Below, piece by piece: positions 1 through 8,789 of a stretch of 64,000 bases of DNA. Numbering within the stretch: position 1 is the stretch's first letter; each line of letters begins with the position of its first letter. The stretch comes from Crossiella equi. Lineage in GTDB: Bacteria > Actinomycetota > Actinomycetes > Mycobacteriales > Pseudonocardiaceae. Both the position numbers and the translations under genes were made by a program. The stretch covers positions 3,333,786 through 3,397,785 of the forward strand of contig NZ_JAGIOO010000001.1 in NCBI RefSeq assembly GCF_017876755.1, given 5' to 3'. The notes below the pieces were generated by a model that saw only the letters and a program-made list of their open reading frames with translations, was not told where the DNA came from and did no database searches.

Positions 1-2
1 AG

Positions 3-266
3 GAGATCGGCCTGGTCAACTCGGCCGTCCCCGCCGAGTCCCTGGACGCCGAGGTCGCCCGCTACACCGACATGCTGGCCCTGGGCGGCCCGAAGGCGCT
101 GGCCGCCACCAAGGCCATGCTGCGCCGCTCCCCGGCGTCCAGCCTGGGCGAGGACTTCGCCGACATGCTGGAGCTGTCGGCCGAGCACTTCGCCTCCACG
201 GAGGGCCAGGAGGGCATCCGGGCGTTCGCGGAGAAACGGCCCGCGAACTGGGTGCCGAAGGGCTAG
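3..266 (+). CDS. enoyl-CoA hydratase/isomerase family protein, C-terminal part
   Basis: The frame is open from the window edge, so this is only the last 87 residues. It begins with E-I-G-L-V-N and a V-P-A stretch, the usual crotonase segment that follows the active-site region, and then has the helical C-terminal trimerisation part (G-G-P-K-A-L-A-A-T-K-A-M-L). This pattern is typical of CoA-ester hydratases and isomerases of fatty-acid or aromatic breakdown. The residues forming the oxyanion hole lie outside the window, so the substrate and even the reaction cannot be told. It ends seven bases before the stop of the convergent GNAT gene. Confidence 0.75.
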   Translation, partial: EIGLVNSAVPAESLDAEVARYTDMLALGGPKALAATKAMLRRSPASSLGEDFADMLELSAEHFASTEGQEGIRAFAEKRPANWVPKG

Positions 267-273
267 CCAGCCC

Positions 274-1089
274 TCACCCCGGGGCCACCGCGTGCTCGGT
301 GAACCGCCCGCACACCTGGAACCCCAACCGCCGGTACACCGGCTCGCCCTCGGCGGAGGCCTGGAGCACCGCGATCCGGTGCCCGGCCTCCCGCGCCACG
401 CGCAGGGCGAAGTCGGTGACCGCGCCGCCCAGGCCCCGGCGGCGGTGGGTGGTGGCGGTGCAGATGTTGTAGAGACCGGCCAGACCGGCGTGCAGGGTCA
501 CCTCGGCCGTGCACGCCGGGACGCCGTCCAGGTAGCCGACCAGGAAGCGGGCCGGGCAGTCCGGGGACAGGGCCGCCGGGCGGGCGTAGTACTCGCGCAC
601 GGTGGCCGAGGGCGGGTTCCACAGCGAGGCCAGTACCGAGGAATAGTCCGCGAGCTGGGCCGGGGTGCCCGCCACGACCAGGTCCAGGCCCGGGACCTCG
701 CGGGCCGGGGGCAGGTCCTCCAGTCGGCGCCACATCGCGGTCTCGGTGTCCGAGGCGGGCAGGCCCGCGGCGGCCAGGCGGGCCGAGAGGTCGGCCGGGC
801 GGGAGGCCGGGCCCACCCACCAGGAGAACGGGCGGCCCGTCGCGCGCAGCTCCCGCACGGTCGCACTGATGCGGGCCTCGGCGTTGTCCGGCAGGAACCG
901 GGCGCCCGCCACCAGGTTGAAGGTGTCGTCGGCCAGGCCACTGTCCGCCCAGAACAGGTCCGGCAGCGCCCGGACCCGGTCCTCCTCGTGCAGCAGGCTC
1001 GCGTGCCGGGCCAGGTTGGCCTCCATGCCCTCGAGCAGCTCCGTGGTGTGCACGGGCACGAGTGGACCACGCACCGTCCGGGGCACCAC
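274..1089 (-). CDS. GNAT family N-acetyltransferase
   Basis: This 271-residue protein has a C-terminal acetyltransferase fold: the acetyl-CoA loop reads R-R-R-G-L-G-G-A (about residues 219-226), followed by a helix and the E-P-V-Y-R-R-L-G-F motif near residue 250, the usual GNAT motif B. The N-terminal half is poorly conserved and may be a second, degenerate GNAT domain, as in other actinobacterial proteins of this size. The start used is GTG at 1089; an ATG at 1026 is an in-frame alternative. It is divergent from the gene starting at 1107. The substrate is unknown. Confidence 0.75.
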   Translation of the reverse strand: MVPRTVRGPLVPVHTTELLEGMEANLARHASLLHEEDRVRALPDLFWADSGLADDTFNLVAGARFLPDNAEARISATVRELRATGRPFSWWVGPASRPADLSARLAAAGLPASDTETAMWRRLEDLPPAREVPGLDLVVAGTPAQLADYSSVLASLWNPPSATVREYYARPAALSPDCPARFLVGYLDGVPACTAEVTLHAGLAGLYNICTATTHRRRGLGGAVTDFALRVAREAGHRIAVLQASAEGEPVYRRLGFQVCGRFTEHAVAPG

Positions 1090-1106
1090 CGATAGGGTCG
1101 GGCACC

Positions 1107-2075
1107 GTGCCGAAGATCTTCCCGTGGCGGCGCCCGACCACGCTGCCGGAGCCCCGGGTCGGCCTCACCTACGGCAGCCCCGAGCTGGAGGCGGTGCGGT
1201 GTGCCGCCCGCACCGGGGACCGGGCCGGGCTGGGCGCGCTGCTCGCCGCCGCGCAGGACTCCGACGACCGCTCGGACGCGGTGCTGGTCGCCGCCACCAC
1301 CGTGGTCGAGCAGCACGGCACGACCGTCCCGCGCTGGCTGCTGGAGTGGGTCACCAGCACCCCCGGGGACGCGCTGGCCTGGACGGTGCGGGGCGCGGTC
1401 GAGGTGCTGCGCGCCTGGGAGCTGCGCGGCTACCACCGCACCCGCGGCGACGGCCTGGGCTTCGGGCAGGTGCTCGCCTCAGCCGAGGTGATGTGCACCC
1501 GCGCCGCCGAGCTCGACCCCCGGGACCCCACGCCCTGGGTGTGGCTGGTGCACATGGCGCGCGGCCAGGGCATCGGCGCGCTGAACACCGCCCGCCGCTG
1601 GGCCGAGGTGGTGCGCCGCGCCCCGCAGCACCTGCGCGGCCACGAGCAGATGCTGACCTCGCTGTCCCCGAAGTGGGGGACGTCGGTGCAGGTGATGTCG
1701 GACTTCGTGCAGGACGCGGTGTCGGTGGCCCCGGCGGGCTCGGCGCTGCACCTGCTCGTGCCGCGCGGCTACGTCGAGCAGTGGGTGGACCTCTCCCCCG
1801 CACAGCAGCGGCGGTTCCTCAACCGGGTGGACGTCTGGGACCACGCGCAGCAGGCCATCGACCGCTGGCTGCACCCGCACGGCACCGACCCGCGTGCCCG
1901 GATCAGCGGCCACAACCTGGTGGCCTTCTGGTACTCGCTGTGGGGCACGCACCACCTGGCCCGCCCGCACTTCGAGGCCACCCGGGGGCACGTGGACCGC
2001 TACCCGTGGTCCTACCTGCGCGCGGACTTCCTGCGCGCCTTCACCAAGCACCGCGACCGGTCAGGGCTGGTCTAG
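1107..2075 (+). CDS. uncharacterised helical protein, possibly TPR-like
   Basis: I do not recognise a named family. The protein has 322 residues from the GTG at 1107, and is soluble, with no signal peptide or membrane segment. It is rich in Ala-Leu-Trp helices with phrases such as A-W-T-V-R-G-A and [10 protein letters not shown] that resemble tetratricopeptide-type helical hairpins. The GTG start is chosen because the upstream frame overlaps the divergent GNAT promoter and is R/G-rich shadow sequence. Its stop overlaps by four bases the stop of the barstar gene on the other strand. Confidence 0.6.
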   Translation: MPKIFPWRRPTTLPEPRVGLTYGSPELEAVRCAARTGDRAGLGALLAAAQDSDDRSDAVLVAATTVVEQHGTTVPRWLLEWVTSTPGDALAWTVRGAVEVLRAWELRGYHRTRGDGLGFGQVLASAEVMCTRAAELDPRDPTPWVWLVHMARGQGIGALNTARRWAEVVRRAPQHLRGHEQMLTSLSPKWGTSVQVMSDFVQDAVSVAPAGSALHLLVPRGYVEQWVDLSPAQQRRFLNRVDVWDHAQQAIDRWLHPHGTDPRARISGHNLVAFWYSLWGTHHLARPHFEATRGHVDRYPWSYLRADFLRAFTKHRDRSGLV

Positions 2076-2359
2076 CTGACCGTGTAGGTGAACCTGGGGT
2101 TGACCTCGGCGGCGTCGGCCAGCACCGAGCGGATGCCCGCGTAGGCGCCCGGGTCGTGCCGCTTGAGCTCCGCGCTGTGCGTCCACCGCACGTGCTGGGG
2201 CTCATCCGGCAGCCAGGACAGGTCGGCGAGGCAGTCGTAGAGCGCGTCCAGGTTGCCGCCGAACCAGTCCGGGAAGGACAGTGCCTCGGCGAAGCGCAGC
2301 AGCACCTCGCGCTTGGTGCGGGCGCCGGTGCCGTCGACGAGGTGCTCGGCCGGGGTCAT
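2072..2359 (-). CDS. barstar-family ribonuclease inhibitor
   Basis: This 95-residue protein carries the barstar signature: a helix with F-P-D-W-F-G-G-N-L-D-A-L-Y-D-C-L, in which the Asp/Tyr/Asp face plugs the active site of barnase-type RNases. It is cytoplasmic with no signal. Its ATG overlaps the stop of the upstream RNase gene (ATGA at 2356-2359), so inhibitor and enzyme are translationally coupled, as expected for a toxin and its immunity protein. That it inhibits this particular RNase is inferred from the pairing. Confidence 0.88.
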   Translation of the reverse strand: MTPAEHLVDGTGARTKREVLLRFAEALSFPDWFGGNLDALYDCLADLSWLPDEPQHVRWTHSAELKRHDPGAYAGIRSVLADAAEVNPRFTYTVS

Positions 2360-2832
2360 CGGTCCGGGTCCACCTTCACGAAGCTGTCGTAGTGGTCGGC
2401 GGTGTAGTACAGCTCCTTGCTCTGCCCCGTCACCAGCCTGCGCGCACCGCGCGTGCGTTCCCCGGGCGTGGGCACCGTGTACTCGCGGTAGTAGCCCTTG
2501 CCCTGCTGGGGCAGGCGCCGCTCGTTGTTGCGGAACTCCACGCCGTCGCGGTCCGGGTACGGGAACGGCCCGTTGCTCTTGATCAGCTTCCAGGTCGCGG
2601 CGGCCTCCGGCGGCAGCTTGGACAGCGCCTCGGTGACGTCCCCGCCGGAGCGGGTGGCCTTGGGCGTGGCGGTGCTCCCGCCCGCCTTGGCCGAGCTGGT
2701 GGCCGAGCTGGTCGCACTGGTGCCGGAGGAGGAGCTGGGCAGCCCGCCGAACAGCTCCCGGCCGAGCCAGCCCGCCATGACCAGGGCGATGAGCCCGACC
2801 AGGGCGACCGTGATGCGCTTACGAGAGGTCAC
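2356..2832 (-). CDS. barnase/RNase T1-type guanyl-specific ribonuclease, membrane-anchored
   Basis: This 158-residue protein has a hydrophobic N-terminal segment (about residues 7-25) without a clear cleavage site, a Ser/Thr/Ala-rich linker (about 30-65) and a microbial RNase domain. Catalytic residues can be placed: Glu in Y-R-E-Y-T-V, Arg in R-G-A-R-R-L-V and the C-terminal His in D-H-Y-D-S-F. It probably cleaves RNA at G outside the membrane. The GTG start overlaps the previous gene by 14 bases, and the stop overlaps barstar. Unlike B. amyloliquefaciens barnase it looks anchored rather than freely secreted. Confidence 0.85.
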   Translation of the reverse strand: MTSRKRITVALVGLIALVMAGWLGRELFGGLPSSSSGTSATSSATSSAKAGGSTATPKATRSGGDVTEALSKLPPEAAATWKLIKSNGPFPYPDRDGVEFRNNERRLPQQGKGYYREYTVPTPGERTRGARRLVTGQSKELYYTADHYDSFVKVDPDR

Positions 2833-3013
2833 CGTTGCGCTCCCGAACCTTCGACAGTCCCGCGGACACCTGGTCGACGCCGCGGTCGATGAGCCAGGCC
2901 ACGCCCCAGCACAGTGGCAGCAGCACCGCCATCACCAGGAGGAACTGGAACGGGAACCACAGCTGGGCGAGCCAGAGCCCCAGCGCGTCCCAGGAGTCGA
3001 CCAACCACTGCAC
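2819..3013 (-). CDS. small single-pass membrane protein
   Basis: From the GTG at 3013 this is a 64-residue protein with a long hydrophobic stretch (F-P-F-Q-F-L-L-V-M-A-V-L-L-P-L-C) in the middle and a charged C-terminus. An ATG at 3055 would add 14 Arg/Gly/Pro-rich residues that look like non-coding sequence, so the shorter form is preferred. It is the first gene of a three-gene unit with the RNase and barstar and overlaps the RNase start by 14 bases. I do not recognise the family; a role in membrane placement of the RNase is only a guess. Confidence 0.55.
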   Translation of the reverse strand: MQWLVDSWDALGLWLAQLWFPFQFLLVMAVLLPLCWGVAWLIDRGVDQVSAGLSKVRERNGDLS

Positions 3014-3096
3014 GCGCCCGAGCCTACGCGGCCCCCGTGCCGTGACCGGCATCACGCGCCGGTACCGGTCCGTGTCCGACCGGATAGGTTCCTGTC

Positions 3097-4062
3097 ATGT
3101 TCGCCGTATACGCCGAGAAGCCGAATCCCGAGGATCCCCTGGCCGGCCTGGTGGTCGGCGAACGGCCTGATCCCGAGGTGCCGGACGGCTGGGTCGCGGT
3201 CTCGGTCAAGGCCGCCAGCCTGAACATGCACGACCTGTGGACGCTGCGCGGCGTCGGGATCAAGGCCGAGCAGTTCCCCATGGTCCTGGGCTGCGACGGC
3301 GCGGGCACGCTGCCCGACGGCGGCGAGGTCGTCATCCACGGCGTCATCAACGACGAGGACTGGCGCGGCGACGAGACCATGGACCCGAAGCGCACCCTGC
3401 TGACCGAGAAGCTGCAGGGCTCCTTCGCGGACACGATCGTGCTGCCCAAGCGCAACGTGCTGCCCAAGCCCGCCGGCCTGTCCTTCGCCGACGCGGCCTG
3501 CCTGGGCACCGCCTGGCTGACCGCCTACCGGATGCTGTTCACCAAGGCCGCCGCCCGCCCGGGCCAGACCATCCTGGTGCAGGGCGCCTCCGGCGGCGTG
3601 GCCACCGCGCTGGTGCAGCTGGGCCGCGCGGCCGGGCTGCGGGTGTGGGCCACCGGGCGGTCGGAGAGCAAGCGCGCGCTGGCCGAGAGCCTGGGCGCGC
3701 ACGCGGTGTTCGAGCCCGGCGCCCGCCTGCCCGGCAAGGTGGACGCGGTGTTCGAGACGGTCGGCGAGGCCAGCTGGTCGCACTCGATGCGCGCGCTCAA
3801 GCCGGGTGGCGTGATCGTCTGCTCCGGTGCCACCACCGGCGGCAACCCGCCCGCCGAGCTGCAGCGGCTGTTCTTCTTCCAGCTGCACGTCGTGGGTTCC
3901 ATGATGGGCACCCGCGATGAGCTCGCCGACCTGGTGTCCTTCCTGGACCTCACCGGGGTGCGTCCGCAGATCGGCCTGGAGCTGCCGATGGCGGAGGCCG
4001 CCGAGGGCTTCAAGGCCATGCTCGGCGGCGAGACCGCGGGCAAGATCGTCTTCACTCGCTAG
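3097..4062 (+). CDS. MDR-family zinc-binding dehydrogenase / quinone oxidoreductase-like protein
   Basis: This 321-residue protein has the medium-chain dehydrogenase/reductase layout: an N-terminal GroES-like domain (A-A-S-L-N-M-H-D-L near residue 46) and a Rossmann domain with the NADPH loop G-A-S-G-G-V-A (about 165-171) and a T-G-R-S-E-S-K motif that favours NADPH. The Cys/His/Glu set that binds catalytic zinc in alcohol dehydrogenases is not apparent, so a quinone reductase or enoyl reductase activity is more likely. It converges on the MOSC gene with a four-base overlap of the stops. Confidence 0.85.
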   Translation: MFAVYAEKPNPEDPLAGLVVGERPDPEVPDGWVAVSVKAASLNMHDLWTLRGVGIKAEQFPMVLGCDGAGTLPDGGEVVIHGVINDEDWRGDETMDPKRTLLTEKLQGSFADTIVLPKRNVLPKPAGLSFADAACLGTAWLTAYRMLFTKAAARPGQTILVQGASGGVATALVQLGRAAGLRVWATGRSESKRALAESLGAHAVFEPGARLPGKVDAVFETVGEASWSHSMRALKPGGVIVCSGATTGGNPPAELQRLFFFQLHVVGSMMGTRDELADLVSFLDLTGVRPQIGLELPMAEAAEGFKAMLGGETAGKIVFTR

Positions 4063-4721
4063 GACGCGGGCGCGGCGTGCTCGGACTTCGCGAGCACGTC
4101 GCGCACCCAGTCCCGCACCTTCGGCGGCAGGTCGGCCATGGCCTCCGCCACCCGCGGTGCCTTCTCGCGCTGGTTGCGGCCGATGACGTCGAAGACCTCG
4201 CCGATGGTCACCCCGTGCCCGGGCGTGGACAGCGTCTCGACGGTGTCGCCGTCGCTGATCACGCCCTCCTGCTCCACCGCGAGGTAGGCGCCGACCCGCC
4301 CCACCTGGGTGAACTTCTTCACCAGGCCCCGGACGTCCCAGAACCCGGCGAAGATCTGGCAGGGGTTGCGCGGCCGGGTCACCCGCAGCACGGTGCCGCC
4401 GATCCGCAGCCGCTGCCCGATGACCAAAGCCTGCGGGTCCAGCCCGGACAGCGACAGGTTCTCCCCCGCGTTGCCCGGCAGGAGCTCGCGGCCGAGCTCG
4501 GCCGCCCAGTAGGCCAGGTCCTCCAGTGCGTAGGCGTAGACGGCCTGGTACTCGCCGCCGTGCACCTCGAGGTCGCAGATGTTGTCGCCGTCCAGCCCGA
4601 GCTTGCGCACGTGCGCGGAGCCGACCGGTCGTTTGTCGATGCCGGACTGGCCCTTGCGGCCCGTCCACTCGCCGTAGCTGATCTTGCCGACGTTCACTGA
4701 ACCCACATTCGCGAGAGGCAT
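4059..4721 (-). CDS. MOSC domain-containing protein, YiiM-like
   Basis: This 220-residue protein has the MOSC hallmarks: H-G-G-E-Y-Q-A-V-Y-A-Y (about residues 55-65), G-E-N-L (about 86-89), and the conserved Cys in N-P-C-Q-I-F, which in this superfamily coordinates a molybdopterin or carries a sulfur. The C-terminal helices match the YiiM type, which in E. coli has been linked to detoxification of N-hydroxylated bases. It is a single gene between a convergent oxidoreductase gene and a divergent permease gene. Its exact substrate is unknown. Confidence 0.85.
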   Translation of the reverse strand: MPLANVGSVNVGKISYGEWTGRKGQSGIDKRPVGSAHVRKLGLDGDNICDLEVHGGEYQAVYAYALEDLAYWAAELGRELLPGNAGENLSLSGLDPQALVIGQRLRIGGTVLRVTRPRNPCQIFAGFWDVRGLVKKFTQVGRVGAYLAVEQEGVISDGDTVETLSTPGHGVTIGEVFDVIGRNQREKAPRVAEAMADLPPKVRDWVRDVLAKSEHAAPAS

Positions 4722-4791
4722 GACCTCAACCTAACCGTCGTCTACGGTGTGCCCGGCACAACGCAGTGCCGCTGGGTGGAGGGAGTAGGGA

Positions 4792-6231
4792 ATGACCAGG
4801 GCGCAGAGTCCGTCCGGCGGCCGGAGCGTGTTCCGCCGCAAACCCATCGAGCAGGTGGTGAGCGAGTCCGAAGGCGGCCTCGCGAAGTCCCTCGGGCTGT
4901 GGCAGCTGACCGCCATCGGCGTCGGCGGCATCATCGGCGCGGGCATCTTCTCCCTCGCGGGCGCGGTGGCGAACAAGACCGCCGGGCCCGCGGTGCTGAT
5001 CTCCTTCCTCATCGCGGGCATCGCCAGCGCCGCGGCCGCGTTCTCCTACGCGGAGTTCGCGGGCATGATCCCCAAGGCCGGTTCGGCCTACACCTACGGC
5101 TACGTGGTGCTGGGCGAGATCGCGGGCTGGTTCATCGGCTGGGACCTGCTGCTGGAGTACACCGCGATCGTGGCGGTGGTGGCCATCGGCATCTCGGGCT
5201 ACTTCAACAAGCTCCTGGGCTTCCTGGACGTGCAGCTGCCCACCTGGATGCTGGGTGCGCCCGGTACCGAGCCCGAGGGCGTGGCCGGCGGCAGCTACGT
5301 GGTCAACCTGTTCGCCGCGCTGCTGTGCCTGCTCATCGCGTGGGTGCTCAACCTGGGCATGAAGAGCGCGGCGCGGTTCGAGAGCGCGCTGGTCTGGCTC
5401 AAGGTCGGCGTGGTGCTGCTGGTGATCGTGGTCGGCGTGTTCCACATCAACACCGGCAACTACAGCGACTTCTTCCCCTTCGGCTTCGGCGGCGCGGTGA
5501 CCGGTGCGGCCACGGTGTTCTTCGCGGTGTTCGGCTACGACGCGATGAGCACGGCGGCCGAGGAGTCCAAGGACTCGCAGCGGCACATGCCGAAGGCGAT
5601 CATCTACTCGCTGGCCATCTCGATGGTGTTGTACGTGCTGGCCTGCCTGGTGCTCACCGGCATGGTGAACTACAAGGACATCGACGGTGAGGCCGCCTTC
5701 GCCAGCGCCTTCGCCTCGGTGGGCCTGCCGGTCGTCGGCATGATCATCGCGATCGGCGCGATCCTGGGCATCCTCACCGTGATGTTCACCTTCATGATGG
5801 GCGTCACCCGGGTGGGCTTCGCGATGAGCCGCGACGGCCTGCTGCCGAAGTTCCTGGCCAAGACCAGTACCAAGACCAAGGTGCCGAGCCGGATCACCTG
5901 GATCGTCGGCGTGTGCTCGGCGCTGATCGCGGGTTTCCTGAACATCAACGAGGCGGCCGAGCTCACCAACATCGGCATCCTGCTGGCGTTCGTGGTGGTG
6001 TGCATCGCGGTGATCGTGCTCCGCTACCGGCAGCCGGATCTGCCGCGCAGCTTCCGCACCCCGGGCATGCCGATCGTGCCGATCATCGGCGTGGTGTTCT
6101 CGATCTGGCTGATCACCTTCCTGCAGTGGGAGACCTGGCTGCGCTTCGCGCTCTGGTTCCTGGTCGGCCTGGCCTTCTACTTCGCCTACAGCTACCGCAA
6201 GTCGGCCCTGAACCAGCCGGTGGAGGACTGA
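4792..6231 (+). CDS. APC-family amino acid permease
   Basis: This 479-residue protein has about 12-13 hydrophobic segments and begins, after a short cytoplasmic tail, with the APC signature I-G-V-G-G-I-I-G-A-G-I-F, the broken TM1 helix that binds substrate. The consensus F-F-A-V-F-G-Y-D-A-M-S-T-A-A-E-E is the TM6 region. This resembles the cationic amino acid transporter (CAT) branch. A good ribosome binding site (GGGAGTAGGGA) precedes the ATG. It stands alone, so the transported amino acid cannot be inferred from context. Confidence 0.9.
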   Translation: MTRAQSPSGGRSVFRRKPIEQVVSESEGGLAKSLGLWQLTAIGVGGIIGAGIFSLAGAVANKTAGPAVLISFLIAGIASAAAAFSYAEFAGMIPKAGSAYTYGYVVLGEIAGWFIGWDLLLEYTAIVAVVAIGISGYFNKLLGFLDVQLPTWMLGAPGTEPEGVAGGSYVVNLFAALLCLLIAWVLNLGMKSAARFESALVWLKVGVVLLVIVVGVFHINTGNYSDFFPFGFGGAVTGAATVFFAVFGYDAMSTAAEESKDSQRHMPKAIIYSLAISMVLYVLACLVLTGMVNYKDIDGEAAFASAFASVGLPVVGMIIAIGAILGILTVMFTFMMGVTRVGFAMSRDGLLPKFLAKTSTKTKVPSRITWIVGVCSALIAGFLNINEAAELTNIGILLAFVVVCIAVIVLRYRQPDLPRSFRTPGMPIVPIIGVVFSIWLITFLQWETWLRFALWFLVGLAFYFAYSYRKSALNQPVED

Positions 6232-6277
6232 CCCACCGGGCACCCCGGTCTTGCTCCGGCCCAGGCGGTCTGCTCCG

Positions 6278-6724
6278 ATGACGGGCATGACCGACTTCTC
6301 GCTGGCCCAGGCGGTCGACATCGCCACCAGAGCCCACGAGGGACAGCTGGACAAGGCCGGGGTGCCCTACATCCACCACCCCCTGCGGGTGATGGCCGCG
6401 GTCGACGGCGAGCAGGCCAAGATGGCCGCGGTGCTGCACGACGTCATCGAGGACACCGGCGTCACGGCCGAGGACCTGCGCGCGGCGGGCTGCCCGGAAC
6501 GCGTGGTGACCGCGGTGCTGGCCCTGAGCAAGCGCCCGGGCGAACCGATGGAGGGCTACCTGCGGCGGGCCGCCGAGGACGACATCGCGATCGTGGTCAA
6601 GCACGCCGACATCGCCGACAACAGCGGCCCGGAACGCCTGGACCGCCTGGACCCGGCCACCCAGGACCGCCTGCGCGCCAAGTACGCCAAGGCCTTGGGC
6701 TTGTTGGCCGAGTACCGGGACTGA
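6278..6724 (+). CDS. HD-domain phosphohydrolase, MESH1/SpoT-hydrolase-like
   Basis: This is a 148-residue single-domain HD protein. Motifs: R-A-H-E-G-Q (first His), Y-I-H-H-P-L-R-V, then A-V-L-H-D-V-I-E-D-T-G-V, which is the metal-binding HD plus the E-D pair found in RelA/SpoT hydrolases, and H-A-D-I-A-D-N, where the canonical K-x-A-D-x-x-H-N is modified. It lacks synthetase, TGS and ACT domains, so it resembles small alarmone hydrolases that remove 3'-pyrophosphate from (p)ppGpp. The start could be ATG 6278 or ATG 6287; neither has a strong ribosome binding site. Confidence 0.8.
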   Translation: MTGMTDFSLAQAVDIATRAHEGQLDKAGVPYIHHPLRVMAAVDGEQAKMAAVLHDVIEDTGVTAEDLRAAGCPERVVTAVLALSKRPGEPMEGYLRRAAEDDIAIVVKHADIADNSGPERLDRLDPATQDRLRAKYAKALGLLAEYRD

Positions 6725-6745
6725 CCCAGCCGGATAGGCTGTGTC

Positions 6746-7423
6746 ATGGGGGATTTGCGACTGGTGGCCCCGGCCACCGTCTCACGTGTGATGGCCATCG
6801 TCGGGCTCGTGCTCATGGCGGTCGGGTTGTTCGTCCTGGGCAGCGCCCTCGCCGGTGTGAACCCGGTCGAAGGCTCCACCGTCAGGGTGTTCGGCGTGAC
6901 CCGGCCGATGGGCACACCGGATCTGCTCGTGGCAGGCCTGGGGCTGCTGGCCATCGGCGGCGCGCTCCAGCGCGGCTGGCGCATCGGCATCTACCACGGT
7001 GGGCAGGGCCTGGTGTCCCGCACCGTGTTCCGCGAGCGGACGGCGGCCTGGCCGGAGATCACCGGTGTGGTGGAGCGGCCCTTCCGGGGTGAGGCGACCA
7101 CCATCCTGCTGCTGCGCGGCGACCTGTCCCCGGTGAGGGTGCCCCTGGAGTACACCGCCCGGGAGGACAGGCCCGGCAACCCGGAGCTGCGCGACCGCCT
7201 GGAAGCCCTGTGCCGCGAGCACGGTTCACCGCTGGTGTCCGTCCTGCCGCCGACCGGCGGCCCGGTGTCCCTGCACAAGGCCTTCGGGCTGCTGGTCGCC
7301 CTGGAGTCGGGTGAGCTCTGGGACGACCAGCTGTGGCCGCGGTTCGTCCTGGGCGGCCGAGGCTCCGGACCGGAGCCATCCCAGACGCGGAAACCCCACC
7401 CCAACGTGCGCTTCCACGACTGA
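6746..7423 (+). CDS. membrane protein with PH-like domain
   Basis: This 225-residue protein has two N-terminal hydrophobic segments (about residues 15-38 and 58-74) followed by a beta-rich region beginning I-G-I-Y-H-G-G-Q-G-L-V-S-R-T-V-F, the usual pattern of bacterial PH-like (YdbT/PH_6 type) domains behind a membrane hairpin. The last 30 residues are polar. It follows the HD hydrolase gene after 21 bases in the same direction. No function is known. Confidence 0.6.
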   Translation: MGDLRLVAPATVSRVMAIVGLVLMAVGLFVLGSALAGVNPVEGSTVRVFGVTRPMGTPDLLVAGLGLLAIGGALQRGWRIGIYHGGQGLVSRTVFRERTAAWPEITGVVERPFRGEATTILLLRGDLSPVRVPLEYTAREDRPGNPELRDRLEALCREHGSPLVSVLPPTGGPVSLHKAFGLLVALESGELWDDQLWPRFVLGGRGSGPEPSQTRKPHPNVRFHD

Positions 7424-7462
7424 GTGCTCCCAGCTCATCCGTCCCGGCATCACCAGGCCAGT

Positions 7463-7493
7463 CAAGTTGAGCGTGATGGAATCATCATACTTG
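7463..7493. promoter_or_regulatory. possible operator upstream of the MFS gene
   Basis: The local sequence is AT-rich compared with its surroundings and contains TGATG-GAAT-CATCA (7474-7487), flanked by CAAGT (7463-7467) and ACTTG (7489-7493). The arms are inverted but not evenly spaced. It lies 26 bases before the MFS start, where a repressor site would be expected. No regulator gene is adjacent, so this is tentative. Confidence 0.3.
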
Positions 7494-7518
7494 CGCTTGC
7501 CACACTCAATCTGCCACG

Positions 7519-8781
7519 GTGGCTCCCGTGACCGAGGCCACCCGCCGCCAGCGAGGCGGCCTGCTCCGCCACCACGACTTCCGCCACCTCTGGGCCGCCG
7601 ACGCCCTCAGCCAGCTCGGCAACCGCGTCAGCCTCCTGGCCCTGCCGCTGCTGGCCGCCGAGACGCTGGCGGCCAGCACCTTCGAGGTGGGCCTGCTGCG
7701 CGCGGTGCAGACCGCCGCGTTCCTGGTGCTCGGGCTGCTGGTGGGGGCCTGGTGCGACCGGCTGCGCAGCCTGCCGGTGCTGGTGGTCGCCGATGTGGCG
7801 CGGGCGGTGGCGCTCGGTTCGATCCCGGTGGCCGCCGCGCTCGGGGTGCTCATGCTCACCCAGGTCTACGTCGCGGTGCTGGTGGCCGGGGTGCTGTCGG
7901 TGTTCTTCGACATCGCGCACCACACCTACCTGCCCCGGCTGCTGCCCGCCGGGCACCTGCTGGAGGCCAACGCCCGGCTGCGCGGCAACGCCGCGGTCGC
8001 CGCCACCGCCGGGCCCACCGTCAGCGGGGTGCTCGTGCAGCTGTTCGGCCCGCCGGTGGCGGTGCTGGTCAACGCACTGGGCTACCTGTGGTCGGCGCTG
8101 TGGCTGCGTGGCATCACCGCCCGCGAACCGGCACCGCCCCGCCCGGCGCGGCGACACCTGGGGCGGGAGATCGGCGAGGGCCTGCGGCTGGTGTTCGGGC
8201 ACCCGGTGCTGCGCGCGTTCGGCCTGCACGGCGCCACGTTCACGCTGTTCCAGTCCCTGCACGTCACCCTCGGCGTGCTCTACCTGCTGCGCGAGCTGCA
8301 CCTGTCCCCGGGCGGGATCGGCCTGCTCACCAGCCTCGGCCTCACCGGTTCGCTGGCCGGGGCCCTGTGCGCCCGCCGCGTCGCCGACGCGCTGGGCCAG
8401 GACCGCGCCGTGGCGGTGTTCGGGGTGGTCGCCGGGGTGGCCTGCTTCGGGTTCCCGCTCACCACCGGCGGTCCCGGGCTGCTCTGGTACGGGCTGGGCG
8501 GCTTCGGGTCCGCGTTCGGCGTCATCGTGTTCACCGTGGCCATGGCCAGCAGGCAGCAGGCGATCTGCCCGCCGGAGCTGCTGGGCCGCATGAACGCCAC
8601 GATGCTGTTCCTGATCTGGGGCGCCATCCCGCTGGGCAGCGTGGCGGCGGGCCTGCTGGGCGAGGCGATCGGCCTGCGCCCCACGCTCTGGGTCGCGGCC
8701 GCGGGCTCGCTGCTGGCAGCGGCCTGGCTGGTCTGGTCACCGCTGTGGCGCGGCTGGTCACCAGAGCCGGAGCAGCGGTGA
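7519..8781 (+). CDS. MFS transporter (EntS/macrolide-efflux type)
   Basis: This 420-residue protein has about 12 hydrophobic segments. It starts with F-R-H-L-W-A-A-D-A-L-S-Q-L-G-N-R-V, the TM1 pattern of MFS_3 exporters (EntS, MefA-like), and has the motif-A-like loop G-A-W-C-D-R-L-R-S after TM2. This branch mostly exports small hydrophobic molecules or siderophores. GTG at 7519 is used; GTG 7528 is an equal alternative. It is a single gene that ends nine bases before the stop of the convergent PIN toxin gene. Confidence 0.85.
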   Translation: MAPVTEATRRQRGGLLRHHDFRHLWAADALSQLGNRVSLLALPLLAAETLAASTFEVGLLRAVQTAAFLVLGLLVGAWCDRLRSLPVLVVADVARAVALGSIPVAAALGVLMLTQVYVAVLVAGVLSVFFDIAHHTYLPRLLPAGHLLEANARLRGNAAVAATAGPTVSGVLVQLFGPPVAVLVNALGYLWSALWLRGITAREPAPPRPARRHLGREIGEGLRLVFGHPVLRAFGLHGATFTLFQSLHVTLGVLYLLRELHLSPGGIGLLTSLGLTGSLAGALCARRVADALGQDRAVAVFGVVAGVACFGFPLTTGGPGLLWYGLGGFGSAFGVIVFTVAMASRQQAICPPELLGRMNATMLFLIWGAIPLGSVAAGLLGEAIGLRPTLWVAAAGSLLAAAWLVWSPLWRGWSPEPEQR

Positions 8782-8789
8782 CCGGAGGA

